DNA of 64,000 nt from contig NZ_JAFBCA010000001.1 of the NCBI RefSeq assembly GCF_016907475.1, positions 992,001-1,056,000 of the forward strand. Reading direction: 5' to 3'. The position numbers and the translations under genes were made by a program. The notes under the pieces are model-generated. The model saw only the letters and a program-made list of their open reading frames with translations, was not told the origin of the DNA and searched no databases. Source of the stretch: Nocardioides cavernae. GTDB taxonomy: Bacteria; Actinomycetota; Actinomycetes; Propionibacteriales; Nocardioidaceae. This document shows positions 55,865 through 64,000 of this stretch, one piece after another. Numbering within the stretch: the stretch's first letter is position 1; each line of letters opens with the position of its first letter.

Positions 55865-56120
55865 GCACCCCACGACGTTCTTGTCCCCCGCTTCGCTCCT
55901 CCCAACAACGCCGCAGGGACCCCGCATGAGCACCCCACGACGTTCTTGTCCCCCGCTTCGCTCCTCCCAACAACGCCGCAGGGACCCCGCATGAGCACCC
56001 CACGACGTTCTTGTCCCCCGCTTCGCTCCTCCCAACAACGCCGCAGGGACCCCGCATGAGCACCCCACGACGTTCTTGTCCCCCGCTTCGCTCCTCCCAA
56101 CAACGCCGCAGGGACCCCGC
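55861..56120 (+). repeat. Four perfect 65-bp tandem units, each with an overlapping 22-aa mini-ORF
   Basis: Units start at 55861, 55926, 55991 and 56056 and are identical by eye. Each begins ATGAGCACCCCACGACGTTC and carries AGGGA shortly before the next ATG. Each encodes the same 22-residue peptide ([16 protein letters not shown], then RRRDPA). Stop TGA of each unit overlaps the ATG of the next; the hydrolase stop overlaps the first ATG, and the last stop overlaps the GTG of hutF (GTGA). There is no CRISPR-like spacing. Confidence 0.85.
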
Positions 56121-57449
56121 GTGACGGCGTACCTCCTCGAGCGCGCCTGGGTCGGCGACCGCTTCCTCGACGACGTGCTGGTCGAGGTCGAGGACGGCCG
56201 CTTCACCTCCGTCACCCCGGACTCCGACCCGCCGCGCGCCATCCCGGTGCGCGGCCTCGTCGTCCCCGGACTCGCCAACACCCACAGCCACGCCTTCCAC
56301 CGCGCGCTGCGCGGCCGCACCCAGCGCGAGCGCGGCACGTTCTGGACCTGGCGCGACCAGATGTACGCCGTCGCCGCGCGGCTCGACCCGGACACCTACC
56401 TCGCGCTGGCGCGCGCGACCTACCGCGAGATGGCGGCGGCCGGGATCACGTGCGTGGGGGAGTTCCACTACGTCCACCACCGCCCGGACGGCTCGACCTA
56501 CGCCGACCCCAACGAGATGGGCGACGTGCTGGTCGAGGCGGCCCGGCAGGCCGGCATCCGGATCACGCTGCTCGACACGCTCTACCTCTCGTCCGGCTTC
56601 GGGGTGCCGCCCGAGGGTGCCCAGCTCCGCTACAGCGACGGCAGCGTCGGGGCGTGGGCCGACCGCGTCGACGCCCTGACCGCCGATGTGACGGCCGCCT
56701 CGCACGCCGTCACCGGCATGGCGGTCCACTCCGTCCGCGCGGTGCCCGCCGCCGAGCTGTCGGCGGTGGCCGCACGCCTCGACGGCCGGCCCTTCCACGT
56801 CCACCTCTCCGAGCAGGTCGCCGAGAACACCGCCTGCCTCGAGGCGTACGGCGTCACGCCGGCGCGGTTGCTCGCCGACCACGGCCTGCTGGGACCGACG
56901 TCCAGCCTCGTGCACGCCACCCACCTGACCGACGACGACATCGAGCTGATCGGCGGAGCCGGCGCCCACGCGAGCTTCTGCCCGACGACCGAGCGCGACC
57001 TGGGCGACGGCATCGGGCCGAGCCGTCGGCTGCACGACGCGGGCGCGCGGCTGACCCTCGGCTCCGACAGCCACGCGGTGATCGACCTCTTCGAGGAGAT
57101 GCGCGCCGTCGAGCTCGACGAGCGGCTGGCCACCCAGCAGCGCGGTCACTGGACCGCCGCCGAGCTGCTGACTGCCGCCACCACCGCCGGGCACGCGTCG
57201 CTCGGCTGGGACGACGCGGGCGCCATCGCCGTCGGCCGGCGCGCCGACCTCGTGGTCGTCGATCCGGCCAGCCCGCGGACGGCCGGAGCCGGCCGCGACG
57301 AGGGCGCGGTGGTCTTCGCCGCGTCCGCCGAGGACGTGCAGCGCGTGATGGTCGACGGCCGGTGGGTCGTGCAGGAGGGCGAGCGCTACGACATCGGGCT
57401 CGAGCTCGAGGCAGCCATCGCCCGCATCTGGGGAGAGGGCAGGACATGA
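56121..57449 (+). CDS. hutF: Formimidoylglutamate deiminase
   Basis: A 442-aa amidohydrolase that converts N-formimidoyl-L-glutamate to N-formyl-L-glutamate and ammonia. The metal site begins [16 protein letters not shown]; then [24 protein letters not shown] and LTLGSDSHA mark the barrel ligands in order. The GTG start at 56121 gives the expected N-terminus and overlaps the last mini-ORF by GTGA; an ATG at 56076 lies in the repeat and was not used. Its end overlaps hutI by ATGA. Confidence 0.94.
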   Translation: MTAYLLERAWVGDRFLDDVLVEVEDGRFTSVTPDSDPPRAIPVRGLVVPGLANTHSHAFHRALRGRTQRERGTFWTWRDQMYAVAARLDPDTYLALARATYREMAAAGITCVGEFHYVHHRPDGSTYADPNEMGDVLVEAARQAGIRITLLDTLYLSSGFGVPPEGAQLRYSDGSVGAWADRVDALTADVTAASHAVTGMAVHSVRAVPAAELSAVAARLDGRPFHVHLSEQVAENTACLEAYGVTPARLLADHGLLGPTSSLVHATHLTDDDIELIGGAGAHASFCPTTERDLGDGIGPSRRLHDAGARLTLGSDSHAVIDLFEEMRAVELDERLATQQRGHWTAAELLTAATTAGHASLGWDDAGAIAVGRRADLVVVDPASPRTAGAGRDEGAVVFAASAEDVQRVMVDGRWVVQEGERYDIGLELEAAIARIWGEGRT

Positions 57450-58618
57450 ACACGACGGTGATCACGGGCATCGGCGAGCTCGCCACCAACGACCCGGCGC
57501 GGGTCGACGAGGGCGGACTCCTCGGGCTGGTGCACGACGCCGCCCTCGTGGTGGAGGGCAGCCGGGTCGCGTGGGTCGGTCCGGCCGCCGACGCGCCTGC
57601 CGCCGACGTGCAGGTCGACGCCGGTGGGCGCGCGGTGATCCCCGGCTTCGTCGACTCGCACAGCCACCTCGTCTTCGCCGGCGACCGCTCCGCCGAGTTC
57701 GAGGCACGGATGACCGGCCAGCCCTACACGGCCGGCGGCATCCGCACCACGGTCGCCCGGACCCGTGCGGCCACCGACGAGCAGCTCACCTCCCACGTCG
57801 CCCGGCTCGTCGCCGAGATGCGGGCCCAGGGCACCACCTCCGTCGAGATCAAGAGCGGATACGGGCTGTCGGTCCACGACGAGGCGCGCAGCCTCGCGGT
57901 GGCCCGCCAGTTCACCGAGGACACGACCTTCCTCGGGGCCCACGTCGTCCCCGCGGACACCACCCCCGAGGACTACGTCGACCTCGTCACCGGCCCCATG
58001 CTCGCGGCGGCCGCACCGCACGCCCGGTGGATCGACGTGTTCTGCGAGGACGGCGCCTTCGACGTCGACCAGGCGCGAGCCATCCTCGCCGCGGGGTCCG
58101 ACAGCGGCCTGCGCGGACGCCTCCACGCCAACCAGCTGACGTACGGCGGAGGCGTGCAGCTGGCCTGCGAGCTCGGCCTCACGGCGGTCGACCACTGCAC
58201 CTTCCTGAGCGACCTCGACGTCGAGTCGCTGAGAGACTCAAGGACCATCGCGACCCTCCTGCCGGGCGTCGAGTTCTCCACCCGCCAGCCCTACCCCGAC
58301 GCACGCGGCCTGCTCGACGCCGGCGTACGGGTCGCACTGGCCAGCGACTGCAACCCCGGCTCCTGCTTCACCTCCTCCATGGCCCTCTGCATCGCGCTGG
58401 CCGTCCGCGAGATGCGGATGACCCCGGCCGAGGCCCTGCACGGCGCGACCGCCATGGGCGCGGCCGCCCTCGCCCGCGACGACGTCGGTGTCCTCGCCCC
58501 CGGCAAGGTGGCCGACCTGGTCCTCCTCGACGCGCCGTCGTGCGTCCACCTCGCCTACCGTCCCGGCGTCCCGCTCGTCGCGGGGGTCTGGCAGGCCGGT
58601 CGCCCCGTCGTCGGGTAG
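57446..58618 (+). CDS. hutI: Imidazolonepropionase
   Basis: A 390-aa amidohydrolase that opens the imidazolone ring to give formimidoylglutamate. Features: [16 protein letters not shown] (HxH), [62 protein letters not shown] (Asp ligand), and the late barrel [13 protein letters not shown]. It overlaps hutF by ATGA. A GAGTC/GACTC palindrome motif at 58223-58239 lies inside it. Together with hutF it takes over the product of hutU located 28 kb upstream. Confidence 0.95.
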   Translation: MNTTVITGIGELATNDPARVDEGGLLGLVHDAALVVEGSRVAWVGPAADAPAADVQVDAGGRAVIPGFVDSHSHLVFAGDRSAEFEARMTGQPYTAGGIRTTVARTRAATDEQLTSHVARLVAEMRAQGTTSVEIKSGYGLSVHDEARSLAVARQFTEDTTFLGAHVVPADTTPEDYVDLVTGPMLAAAAPHARWIDVFCEDGAFDVDQARAILAAGSDSGLRGRLHANQLTYGGGVQLACELGLTAVDHCTFLSDLDVESLRDSRTIATLLPGVEFSTRQPYPDARGLLDAGVRVALASDCNPGSCFTSSMALCIALAVREMRMTPAEALHGATAMGAAALARDDVGVLAPGKVADLVLLDAPSCVHLAYRPGVPLVAGVWQAGRPVVG

Positions 58619-58682
58619 TTCACCGGCAGACGGTCACCCAGGCGGCCCCCGGACGACCGTTCCGGTGGACCACCCGGCACGG

Positions 58683-58736
58683 CAGCTACCTCAGACCCCA
58701 GTCGTACGCCGTCGGGGGCCGCGTCTGAGGTAGCTG
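58683..58736 (+). terminator. Inverted repeat after hutI
   Basis: CAGCTACCTCAGAC (58683-58696) pairs perfectly with GTCTGAGGTAGCTG (58723-58736) across a 26-nt interior. Located 65 bp after the hut operon stop. No T-run. Confidence 0.5.
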
Positions 58737-58800
58737 GCCACCCGTAGATAGGGCACGCGCCCGATGTCCCGGCCTACCTCATGGGCGGAATCTCTACTCA

Positions 58801-58818
58801 CGGTCCGAAACCGGACCG
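58801..58818 (+). promoter_or_regulatory. Leader hairpin before the 38-aa peptide
   Basis: CGGTCCG (58801-58807) pairs with CGGACCG (58812-58818) around AAAC, immediately before the GAGAAGAGGAGAAGG ribosome-binding region. Possible control of peptide translation or of mRNA stability. Confidence 0.4.
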
Positions 58819-58837
58819 GGGAGAAGAGGAGAAGGAC

Positions 58838-58954
58838 ATGTTCAACACCGACAGCTTCCTGGGAGCCGAGATCACCTACCGACAGGACAGGATCCGGAAG
58901 GACTACGGGCACCACCGCTGGACCCGTGTCCGCACCGACGACACCCAGAAGTGA
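58838..58954 (+). CDS. 38-residue basic peptide coupled to a LAL regulator
   Basis: A short frame with a very strong ribosome binding site (AGAGGAGAAGGAC, then ATG 58838). The peptide has a mixed charged sequence (MFNTDSFLGAEITYRQDRIR, then KDYGHHRWTRVRTDDTQK), with no signal or membrane segment. Its stop codon lies in a GTGA overlap with the start of the large LuxR regulator, so it is translationally coupled. It may be a leader that sets regulator translation or an independent small protein. Family not recognised. Confidence 0.6.
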   Translation: MFNTDSFLGAEITYRQDRIRKDYGHHRWTRVRTDDTQK

Positions 58955-61900
58955 CCCGCACCGCGATCGACCCGCGAGTGTCGGACCGACACGACACAAT
59001 GTCGTCCGTGCCGGCCCTGCGGACCACCGATCTCATCGGACGCGATGCCGAGCTGGAGCAACTCACCGCCCAGCTCGGCATTCGCACGTCCGGAGACCCC
59101 TCGGGGCCCGGCGCCGGTGATCCCCGCACCGCCCCCGCCCGGGCCGTGCTCGTCGGCGGCGATGCCGGCGTGGGCAAGACCCGCCTCCTGATGGCCCTGC
59201 GCGACGCGGCCCTCGAGGCCGACTGGCAGGTCGTCGCCGGCCACTGCCTCGACCTGGCCGACAGCTCCCTCCCCTACCTCCCCTTCTCCGAGATCCTCGG
59301 TCGCCTCATGGCCGACCTCCCCGACGTCGCGGCCCGCGTGCTCGAGGTGCACCCCACCCTCGCCCGCCTCCAGCCCGGCCGCCGGATCCGCAGCAGCGAG
59401 ACCGCGTCGGGCGACCAGGCCCTCGACCGCGGCAACGTCTACGACGCGTTCGGCCACCTCCTCGCCGCCGTCGCCGAGCGCGCCCCGGTCCTCGTCGTGG
59501 TCGAGGACGCCCACTGGGCCGACGAGTCCACCCGCGACATGCTCAGCTTCCTCTTCTCCCGACCGGTGCCGGGCGTCGCGCTCGTCGTGTCCTACCGCGC
59601 CGACGACCTCCACCGCCGCCATCCGCTCCGTCGCCAGGTCGCGGAGTGGATGCGCCTGCGCGGGGTCGAGCGGCTCCCGGTCGAGCCGCTCCACGACGAC
59701 GACGTACGCCGCCTCGTCCGCGCGCTCCACCCGTCCACGCTGTCCGAGGCGGAATACGTGTCCATCGTCGACCGCGCCGAGGGCAACCCGTTCTTCATCG
59801 AGGAGCTCGTCGGCGCCGCGTGGTCCGGCCAGGTCCCCGGCGAGCTCGCCGACGTGCTGCTCGTCCACCTCGACCGCCTCGACGAGACGACCCGACGCGT
59901 CGTGCGACTGGTCTCGGTGGCGGGTCGCCAGGTCAGCCACAACCTGCTGGCAGCCGTCTCCGACCTCGATTCCGCCGAGCTCGAGGCCGCGCTGCGCAAC
60001 GCCGTCGACGCCCACGTCCTGGTGGCCTCACGTGGCGGCACCTACGCCTTCCGGCACGCGCTGCTCGGCGAGGCGGTCTACGACGACCTGCTGCCCGGCG
60101 AGCGGATGCGGTTCCACGCCGCCTTCGTCGCTGCGCTGGGTGAGGGGAGGGCCATCGGCACCGCGGCCGAGCTCGCGCAGCACGCCCGCCGGGCCGACGA
60201 CCGCCCGGTCGCCGTCCGTGCCTCCATCGAGGCGGGGGAGGAGGCGCTGGCCGTCGGCGGCCCCTCGGAGGCGGCGACCCACTTCCTCGACGCGCTCGAG
60301 CTCGTCGACACCGCCCGCGAGCCGGTGCCCGACGTCGACGTCTTCGCGCTGACCCGCAGGTGCGCCGAGGCGCTGATCGCCTCCGGGCGGGTCCACAAGG
60401 CGGTGAAGGTCCTCCGGGCGCGGCTCGCGACCGTGCCGGTCGAGGGTGCCGCCGTCGACCGCGGCCAGCTGCTCACGTCCCTGGCCTCGGCGCTGATGCT
60501 CACCGACACCACCGAATCGCCCCGCGAGACCGCGGCCGAGGCCGTCGAGCTGCTGCGGAGCGGCCCGCCCAAGCTGCTGGCCCGGGCGCTCCTCGTCCAC
60601 GCCCAGAGCCTGGGCGGGTGGCACGCCGACGAGGCGCGGAGCATCGCGCTCCAGGCCCTCGAGCTGGCCGAGCGCAACGACCTCACCAGCCTCGCCGTCG
60701 AGCTGCACGCGACCGTCGCCGGTCTCAACCCGGAGGGCGGCACGAGCCCGAGCGCCGGGTGGCGGGCCGCGGCCGAGCGTGCGCGACGGGCCGGACTGAT
60801 CGAGCCCGAGCTGCGGGCGCTCTACCTGCTCGGCCGGCTCCACCACGACGAGGGCGACCTGCCCCTGGCCGTCGAGGTCTACCGCGAGGTGATCGAGCGG
60901 AGCGAGGTAGGGGGCCTGACCTGGTCGCCCTACCCCGCCGAGGCACGGCTGCTGCTCGCCGTCGCGCTGACCCACCAGGGACTGCTCGACGAGGCGTGGG
61001 ACCTACTCGACGTCAGCGGCCAGAACCCGCCCATGGTCTACGAATGGCTCTACTTCGCCCACCAGATGCTGATCACCATCGGCATCCGGGGCCGCCGCAA
61101 GGAGCACGCCCTCGAGCGGCTCCGCGACTACTGGGGCACCGACGGGCTGACCGCGATCTCCTCCGGCGGAGCCGAGATCATGCGGGCCGCGGCTGCCGGC
61201 GACGGGGCCGGTGCGGTGGCGGTCTACGACGACGTGGTGGCGGTGGTCGTGCCGCTGTGGCACGAGTGGTTCCAGGCGAGGCTACGGCTCGCCACCCTGA
61301 CCCTGGCCGCGCTCGCTGCCGCGGCGCCACGCCAGCCGACCGAGGAGCGCGAGTCGGCGGCCTACGACGTCGAGCGCCTGATGGCCGACGGCGCCCGGGT
61401 GATCGACTTCTATGCGCCCTACGACGGCAGCCACGGCCCGGAGTACCGCATGTGGGTGGCGCGCCGCACCGCCGAGCACCTGCGCTGGCGCTGGCTCGCG
61501 CAGGTCGACCCGCCCTCGGCCGGCGAGCTCGTCGCGGCGTGGCGCGCCGCCGAGGAGACCGCCGTCGCCTACGACTCCGTCCCGGAGGTCGCGCAGACCC
61601 GGGTGCGGTTGGCCGGGGTGCTGCGCGCGGTCGGCGACGCCGCCGGCGCGCGGACGGTCGCCGACCAGGCGCGGCAGGCGGCCCATGCGCTCGGTGCCCG
61701 GCCGATGCTCGACGAGCTCACCGCCCAGGGGTCCTCGCCCGCGCCCGCCACCGGCGCCCAGACGGCGACGCTCACACCGCGGGAGGGGGAGATCCTGGCC
61801 CTTGTCGCGGAGGGGCGCTCCAACGGCGAGATCGGCAAGCAGCTCTTCATCAGCACCAAGACCGTGTCGGTCCACGTCTCCAACATCCTGGCCAAGCTCG

Positions 61901-61956
61901 AGGCCGCGTCGCGCACCGAGGCCGCCGCGGTGGCCCGTCGCCGCGGCCTGCTCTGA
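58951..61956 (+). CDS. LAL-type (AAA ATPase) LuxR-family transcriptional regulator
   Basis: A 1001-aa regulator. N-terminal AAA ATPase: Walker A GGDAGVGKT (about 70), Walker B VLVVVEDAHWADE near 180, and a sensor-like RVVRLVSVAGRQVS. The middle is a TPR-like helical-repeat region. The C-terminal LuxR helix-turn-helix is near 940-1000 (LTPREGEILALVAEGRSNGE, then IGKQLFISTKTVSVHVSNIL). GTG start by GTGA overlap with the small peptide. LAL regulators sense ligand via ATPase and repeat domains; target unknown. Confidence 0.93.
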   Translation: MTRTAIDPRVSDRHDTMSSVPALRTTDLIGRDAELEQLTAQLGIRTSGDPSGPGAGDPRTAPARAVLVGGDAGVGKTRLLMALRDAALEADWQVVAGHCLDLADSSLPYLPFSEILGRLMADLPDVAARVLEVHPTLARLQPGRRIRSSETASGDQALDRGNVYDAFGHLLAAVAERAPVLVVVEDAHWADESTRDMLSFLFSRPVPGVALVVSYRADDLHRRHPLRRQVAEWMRLRGVERLPVEPLHDDDVRRLVRALHPSTLSEAEYVSIVDRAEGNPFFIEELVGAAWSGQVPGELADVLLVHLDRLDETTRRVVRLVSVAGRQVSHNLLAAVSDLDSAELEAALRNAVDAHVLVASRGGTYAFRHALLGEAVYDDLLPGERMRFHAAFVAALGEGRAIGTAAELAQHARRADDRPVAVRASIEAGEEALAVGGPSEAATHFLDALELVDTAREPVPDVDVFALTRRCAEALIASGRVHKAVKVLRARLATVPVEGAAVDRGQLLTSLASALMLTDTTESPRETAAEAVELLRSGPPKLLARALLVHAQSLGGWHADEARSIALQALELAERNDLTSLAVELHATVAGLNPEGGTSPSAGWRAAAERARRAGLIEPELRALYLLGRLHHDEGDLPLAVEVYREVIERSEVGGLTWSPYPAEARLLLAVALTHQGLLDEAWDLLDVSGQNPPMVYEWLYFAHQMLITIGIRGRRKEHALERLRDYWGTDGLTAISSGGAEIMRAAAAGDGAGAVAVYDDVVAVVVPLWHEWFQARLRLATLTLAALAAAAPRQPTEERESAAYDVERLMADGARVIDFYAPYDGSHGPEYRMWVARRTAEHLRWRWLAQVDPPSAGELVAAWRAAEETAVAYDSVPEVAQTRVRLAGVLRAVGDAAGARTVADQARQAAHALGARPMLDELTAQGSSPAPATGAQTATLTPREGEILALVAEGRSNGEIGKQLFISTKTVSVHVSNILAKLEAASRTEAAAVARRRGLL

Positions 61957-62027
61957 GACGCGGCCGCGCGAGGCGTTCCCCGGTCCTGAGCGCGGGCGGG
62001 TGGGACCCGTCGGTCAGACTTCTCGCC

Positions 62028-62798
62028 ATGCCTGACTTCCGGTGCTCGATCGCCAGCCTCGTCGACGACGAGCCGATGGTCGGCACGGCGCCCACGGACG
62101 CCGAGGTCCTCCTCGTGGAGAGCCCCGGCCCGTGGGGGCGCGACGCCGTCAGCGACAACCGCCTCCCCGAGGCGGTCCGCGAGCACCTCCGTTCGGTGGA
62201 CCTGAAGGTCTTCCTGCTCCGCCGGCCCGACGGCAGCGCCGGGCCCGGCACCCACGTCTTCCACGCCCGCGCCACCGAGTCCGGATACGAGGTCCGCGCC
62301 GCGGTGCTCGACCGGCCGGAGGACCTCCTCGACCTCGACCTCGCCCGCATGTCGGCGTACGACGGCATGCTGTGGCTGGTCTGCACCAACGGCAAGCGCG
62401 ACCGCTGCTGCGCCGAGATCGGCCGACCGATCGCCGGTCGGCTCGCAGAGACGTGGCCCGAGGGGACGTGGGAGACCACCCACCTCGGCGGCCACCGGTT
62501 CTCCGGCACGCTCCTGGGGCTTCCCAGCGGGATCACGCTCGGCCGGCTCGACACCGACACCGCTGTCGACGCGTGCGCCGCGGTCGAGCGCGGCGAGGTG
62601 CCCCTGCCGTGGACGCGGGGCCGGGCGGGCCGGTCGGCGCTCGACCAGGCCCGCGAGCTGCACGTCCTCGCCGGCGGCGATCCCGCCGACGAGCTCGTGA
62701 CCGTCCCGGGCCCGCCGAGGCGGCAGTCGTGCGGCGACGACAAGGTGAAGGGCACCACCCGTTTCGAGGTCCGCGAGTCGGAGTCCGTCGGGGGCTGA
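62028..62798 (+). CDS. Sucrase/ferredoxin-like domain protein
   Basis: A 256-aa protein with the sucrase-ferredoxin-like domain: CTNGKRDRCCAEIGRPIAGR (CxxGxxDxCC), then WETTHLGGHRFSGTLLGLP, and a C-terminal Cys in RRQSCGDDKVKG. The Cys/His pattern is typical of a thioredoxin-like [2Fe-2S] ferredoxin type. ATG 62028; no SD and a CAGACT hexamer just upstream. Role unknown. Confidence 0.82.
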   Translation: MPDFRCSIASLVDDEPMVGTAPTDAEVLLVESPGPWGRDAVSDNRLPEAVREHLRSVDLKVFLLRRPDGSAGPGTHVFHARATESGYEVRAAVLDRPEDLLDLDLARMSAYDGMLWLVCTNGKRDRCCAEIGRPIAGRLAETWPEGTWETTHLGGHRFSGTLLGLPSGITLGRLDTDTAVDACAAVERGEVPLPWTRGRAGRSALDQARELHVLAGGDPADELVTVPGPPRRQSCGDDKVKGTTRFEVRESESVGG

Positions 62799-62896
62799 CC
62801 ACGTCCCCAGGGGTGTGGGACGGTGGAGCTGGCGAACACCAGACTCGACGCCAGACCCGGGGCGGACCGTCCGTCGCGGCGCGACTAGGAGGATCC

Positions 62897-63148
62897 ATGA
62901 CCACTCCTGACAACCCCCTCGGCGACGGCGAGATGAGCACCGAAGGTGTCGACCCGACCGGCGTCGCAGCCGGTCCCGGCACGGACGCCGACGGCACCGA
63001 CGCTGACGGCACCGACGCTGACGGCACGGACGGCGACTCGACCGATGCCACCGACGGTGACTCCACGGACGCCGACGGCACCGACGGCACTGACGCCGAC
63101 GGCTCTGACGCCGACGGGACCGACGGGACCGACGGGACCGCGCTCTGA
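62897..63148 (+). CDS. Acidic Asp-Gly-Thr repeat protein
   Basis: An 83-aa protein. After a normal 27-residue N-terminus it is a run of D-A-D-G-T / D-G-T-D-G triplets, strongly acidic and low-complexity, with codon-level tandem repeats (GACGGCACCGACGCC-type). SD AGGAGG lies 6 nt before the ATG. Its stop overlaps the presumed CTG start of the cupin oxygenase (CTGA). Such chains are disordered and can bind divalent cations; role unknown. Confidence 0.7.
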   Translation: MTTPDNPLGDGEMSTEGVDPTGVAAGPGTDADGTDADGTDADGTDGDSTDATDGDSTDADGTDGTDADGSDADGTDGTDGTAL

Positions 63149-64000
63149 GCGCTCTCGACCGTCTCACCGGTGACGCCCAGACCTTCCTCGACAAGGTCTG
63201 GGCGTCCTCGGTCCACGTCCACCGCACCGATCCGTCGTACGGCGCCGAGGTGCTCTCGCTCGCCCACGTCGACCACCTGCTCACCGAGACCGCGATCCGC
63301 GCCCCGGCGGTCCGGGTCGCCCGCAACGGCACCGTGCTTCCCGAGTCGTCGTTCACCCGTGGCGGCAGCCTGGCCGGCAAGCCGCTCACCGGGCTGGTCG
63401 ACCCGGTCAAGCTGATGCGCCTGCACGACGAGGGCGCCACCATCGTGCTGCAGGGCCTGCAGCGCTACTGGTCGCCCGTCGGTGACCTGGTCGCGGAGCT
63501 GGAGCTCGAGCTCGGCCATCCCTGCCAGGCCAACGCCTACCTCACCCCGGCCGGGGCCCAGGGCTTCGCGGTCCACTCCGACTCCCACGACGTGTTCGTG
63601 ATGCAGACCCACGGCACCAAGATGTGGGAGGTGCACGGCGAGGGCGGGCCGGGCGACCTGCTGCTCGAGCCGGGGGTCGTGGCCTACCTCCCCACCGGCA
63701 CGCCCCATGCCGCCCGGGCGCAGGAGTCGGTCTCGCTGCACCTCACGATCGGCATCAACCAGCTGACGTGGCGCAGCCTCGTGACGCGCGAGGTCGGGCG
63801 CCTGCTCGCGGAGGTGCCCGACGACCACGTGCCTGCCGGCTACCTCGATGACCCCGCCCGCCTGGCCGAGGGCCTCGCCGACCACCTCACTGCCGTCGCC
63901 GACGCCGTACGCCGCCTCGACCCCGCCGCGCTCGCCGAGGCCCAGGTCGAGGGCTTCGTCAGCGGCCGCCCGCCCCGCCTGGCCGGCGCCCTGCTCGACC
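63145..64000 (+). CDS. JmjC/cupin-type ribosomal-oxygenase-like protein, truncated by window end
   Basis: A partial gene, at least 285 residues. It shows the MINA/NO66/ROXA-like JmjC cupin: VWASSVHVHR at the N-terminus, then AYLTPAGAQGFAVHSDSHDV with H-x-D iron ligands, FVMQTHGTKMWEVHG (2-oxoglutarate region), and VAYLPTGTPHAARA with the last His. The open frame upstream has stops at 63091 and 63106, and no ATG, GTG or TTG gives the conserved start. CTG 63145 does (LSALDRLTGDAQTFLDKV), and it overlaps the previous stop as CTGA. Confidence 0.82.
   Translation, partial: MSALDRLTGDAQTFLDKVWASSVHVHRTDPSYGAEVLSLAHVDHLLTETAIRAPAVRVARNGTVLPESSFTRGGSLAGKPLTGLVDPVKLMRLHDEGATIVLQGLQRYWSPVGDLVAELELELGHPCQANAYLTPAGAQGFAVHSDSHDVFVMQTHGTKMWEVHGEGGPGDLLLEPGVVAYLPTGTPHAARAQESVSLHLTIGINQLTWRSLVTREVGRLLAEVPDDHVPAGYLDDPARLAEGLADHLTAVADAVRRLDPAALAEAQVEGFVSGRPPRLAGALLD

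Noticed and set aside
55861..56120. CRISPR array
   Set aside because: The 65-bp units are directly adjacent with no variable spacers, and no cas genes are nearby.

Overview
This window reads as ordinary chromosome from a very GC-rich actinobacterium, most likely Nocardioides or a close relative in Propionibacteriales. The grounds are strong G/C bias at third codon positions, frequent GTG starts, ATGA-type stop/start overlaps inside operons, many SAM-dependent and mycothiol-type enzymes, WXG100-type secretion genes, and many LuxR-type regulators with few phage or IS genes. The genus is an inference; no rRNA gene is present.

Layout. 1-540: an intergenic repeat zone, with two hairpin repeats followed by a tRNA-Gly(CCC) and two degenerate copies of its 3' two-thirds at a 102-bp period. 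0.5-7 kb: SGNH hydrolase, dcd, and a five-gene siderophore uptake operon behind a DtxR/IdeR-like iron box. 7-12.6 kb: a three-gene leftward operon (ribbon-helix-helix regulator, DUF4097 protein, 31-aa peptide) behind a palindromic operator array, then a large Fe-S oxidoreductase with eight SLFD motifs in a disordered tail. 12.7-18.1 kb: a type VII secretion style toxin island with WXG100-like proteins on both strands, a 580-aa WxG toxin, two related immunity-like proteins and an ADP-ribosylglycohydrolase. 18.1-25.5 kb: secreted dipeptidase-like protein, sortase, IclR regulator, vanadium haloperoxidase with a LuxR regulator, and two paralogous membrane-anchored coiled-coil proteins.

25.7-29.4 kb: histidine ammonia-lyase and urocanate hydratase. 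The rest of the histidine route (hutF, hutI and an M20 hydrolase) lies 25 kb away at 54.6-58.6 kb. In between are M14 and M48 peptidases, DinB, a phosphotransferase, a DUF6131 peptide, a malyl-CoA lyase pair, a methyltransferase with a LuxR regulator, an isolated nuoA, a 1836-aa secreted repeat protein, several small stress or DUF genes, an MFS transporter with an M20 peptidase, and a compact operon of a 45-aa Arg/Ser-rich peptide, ABC exporter and Ser/Thr kinase. 58.8-64 kb: a 38-aa peptide coupled to a large LAL-type regulator, a sucrase/ferredoxin-like protein, an acidic repeat protein, and a cupin oxygenase that runs off the end and appears to start at CTG.

The strongest candidates for undescribed biology are: (1) the T7SS toxin island, whose last gene suggests an ADP-ribosylating effector countered partly by enzymatic reversal; (2) the peptide-exporter-kinase operon at 51-54 kb; (3) four perfect 65-bp units between the M20 hydrolase and hutF, each encoding the same 22-aa mini-ORF, linked by ATGA overlaps into a chain of coupled initiations; and (4) the tRNA-Gly partial copies. 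All functional names rest on motif recognition by eye; no database search was run.
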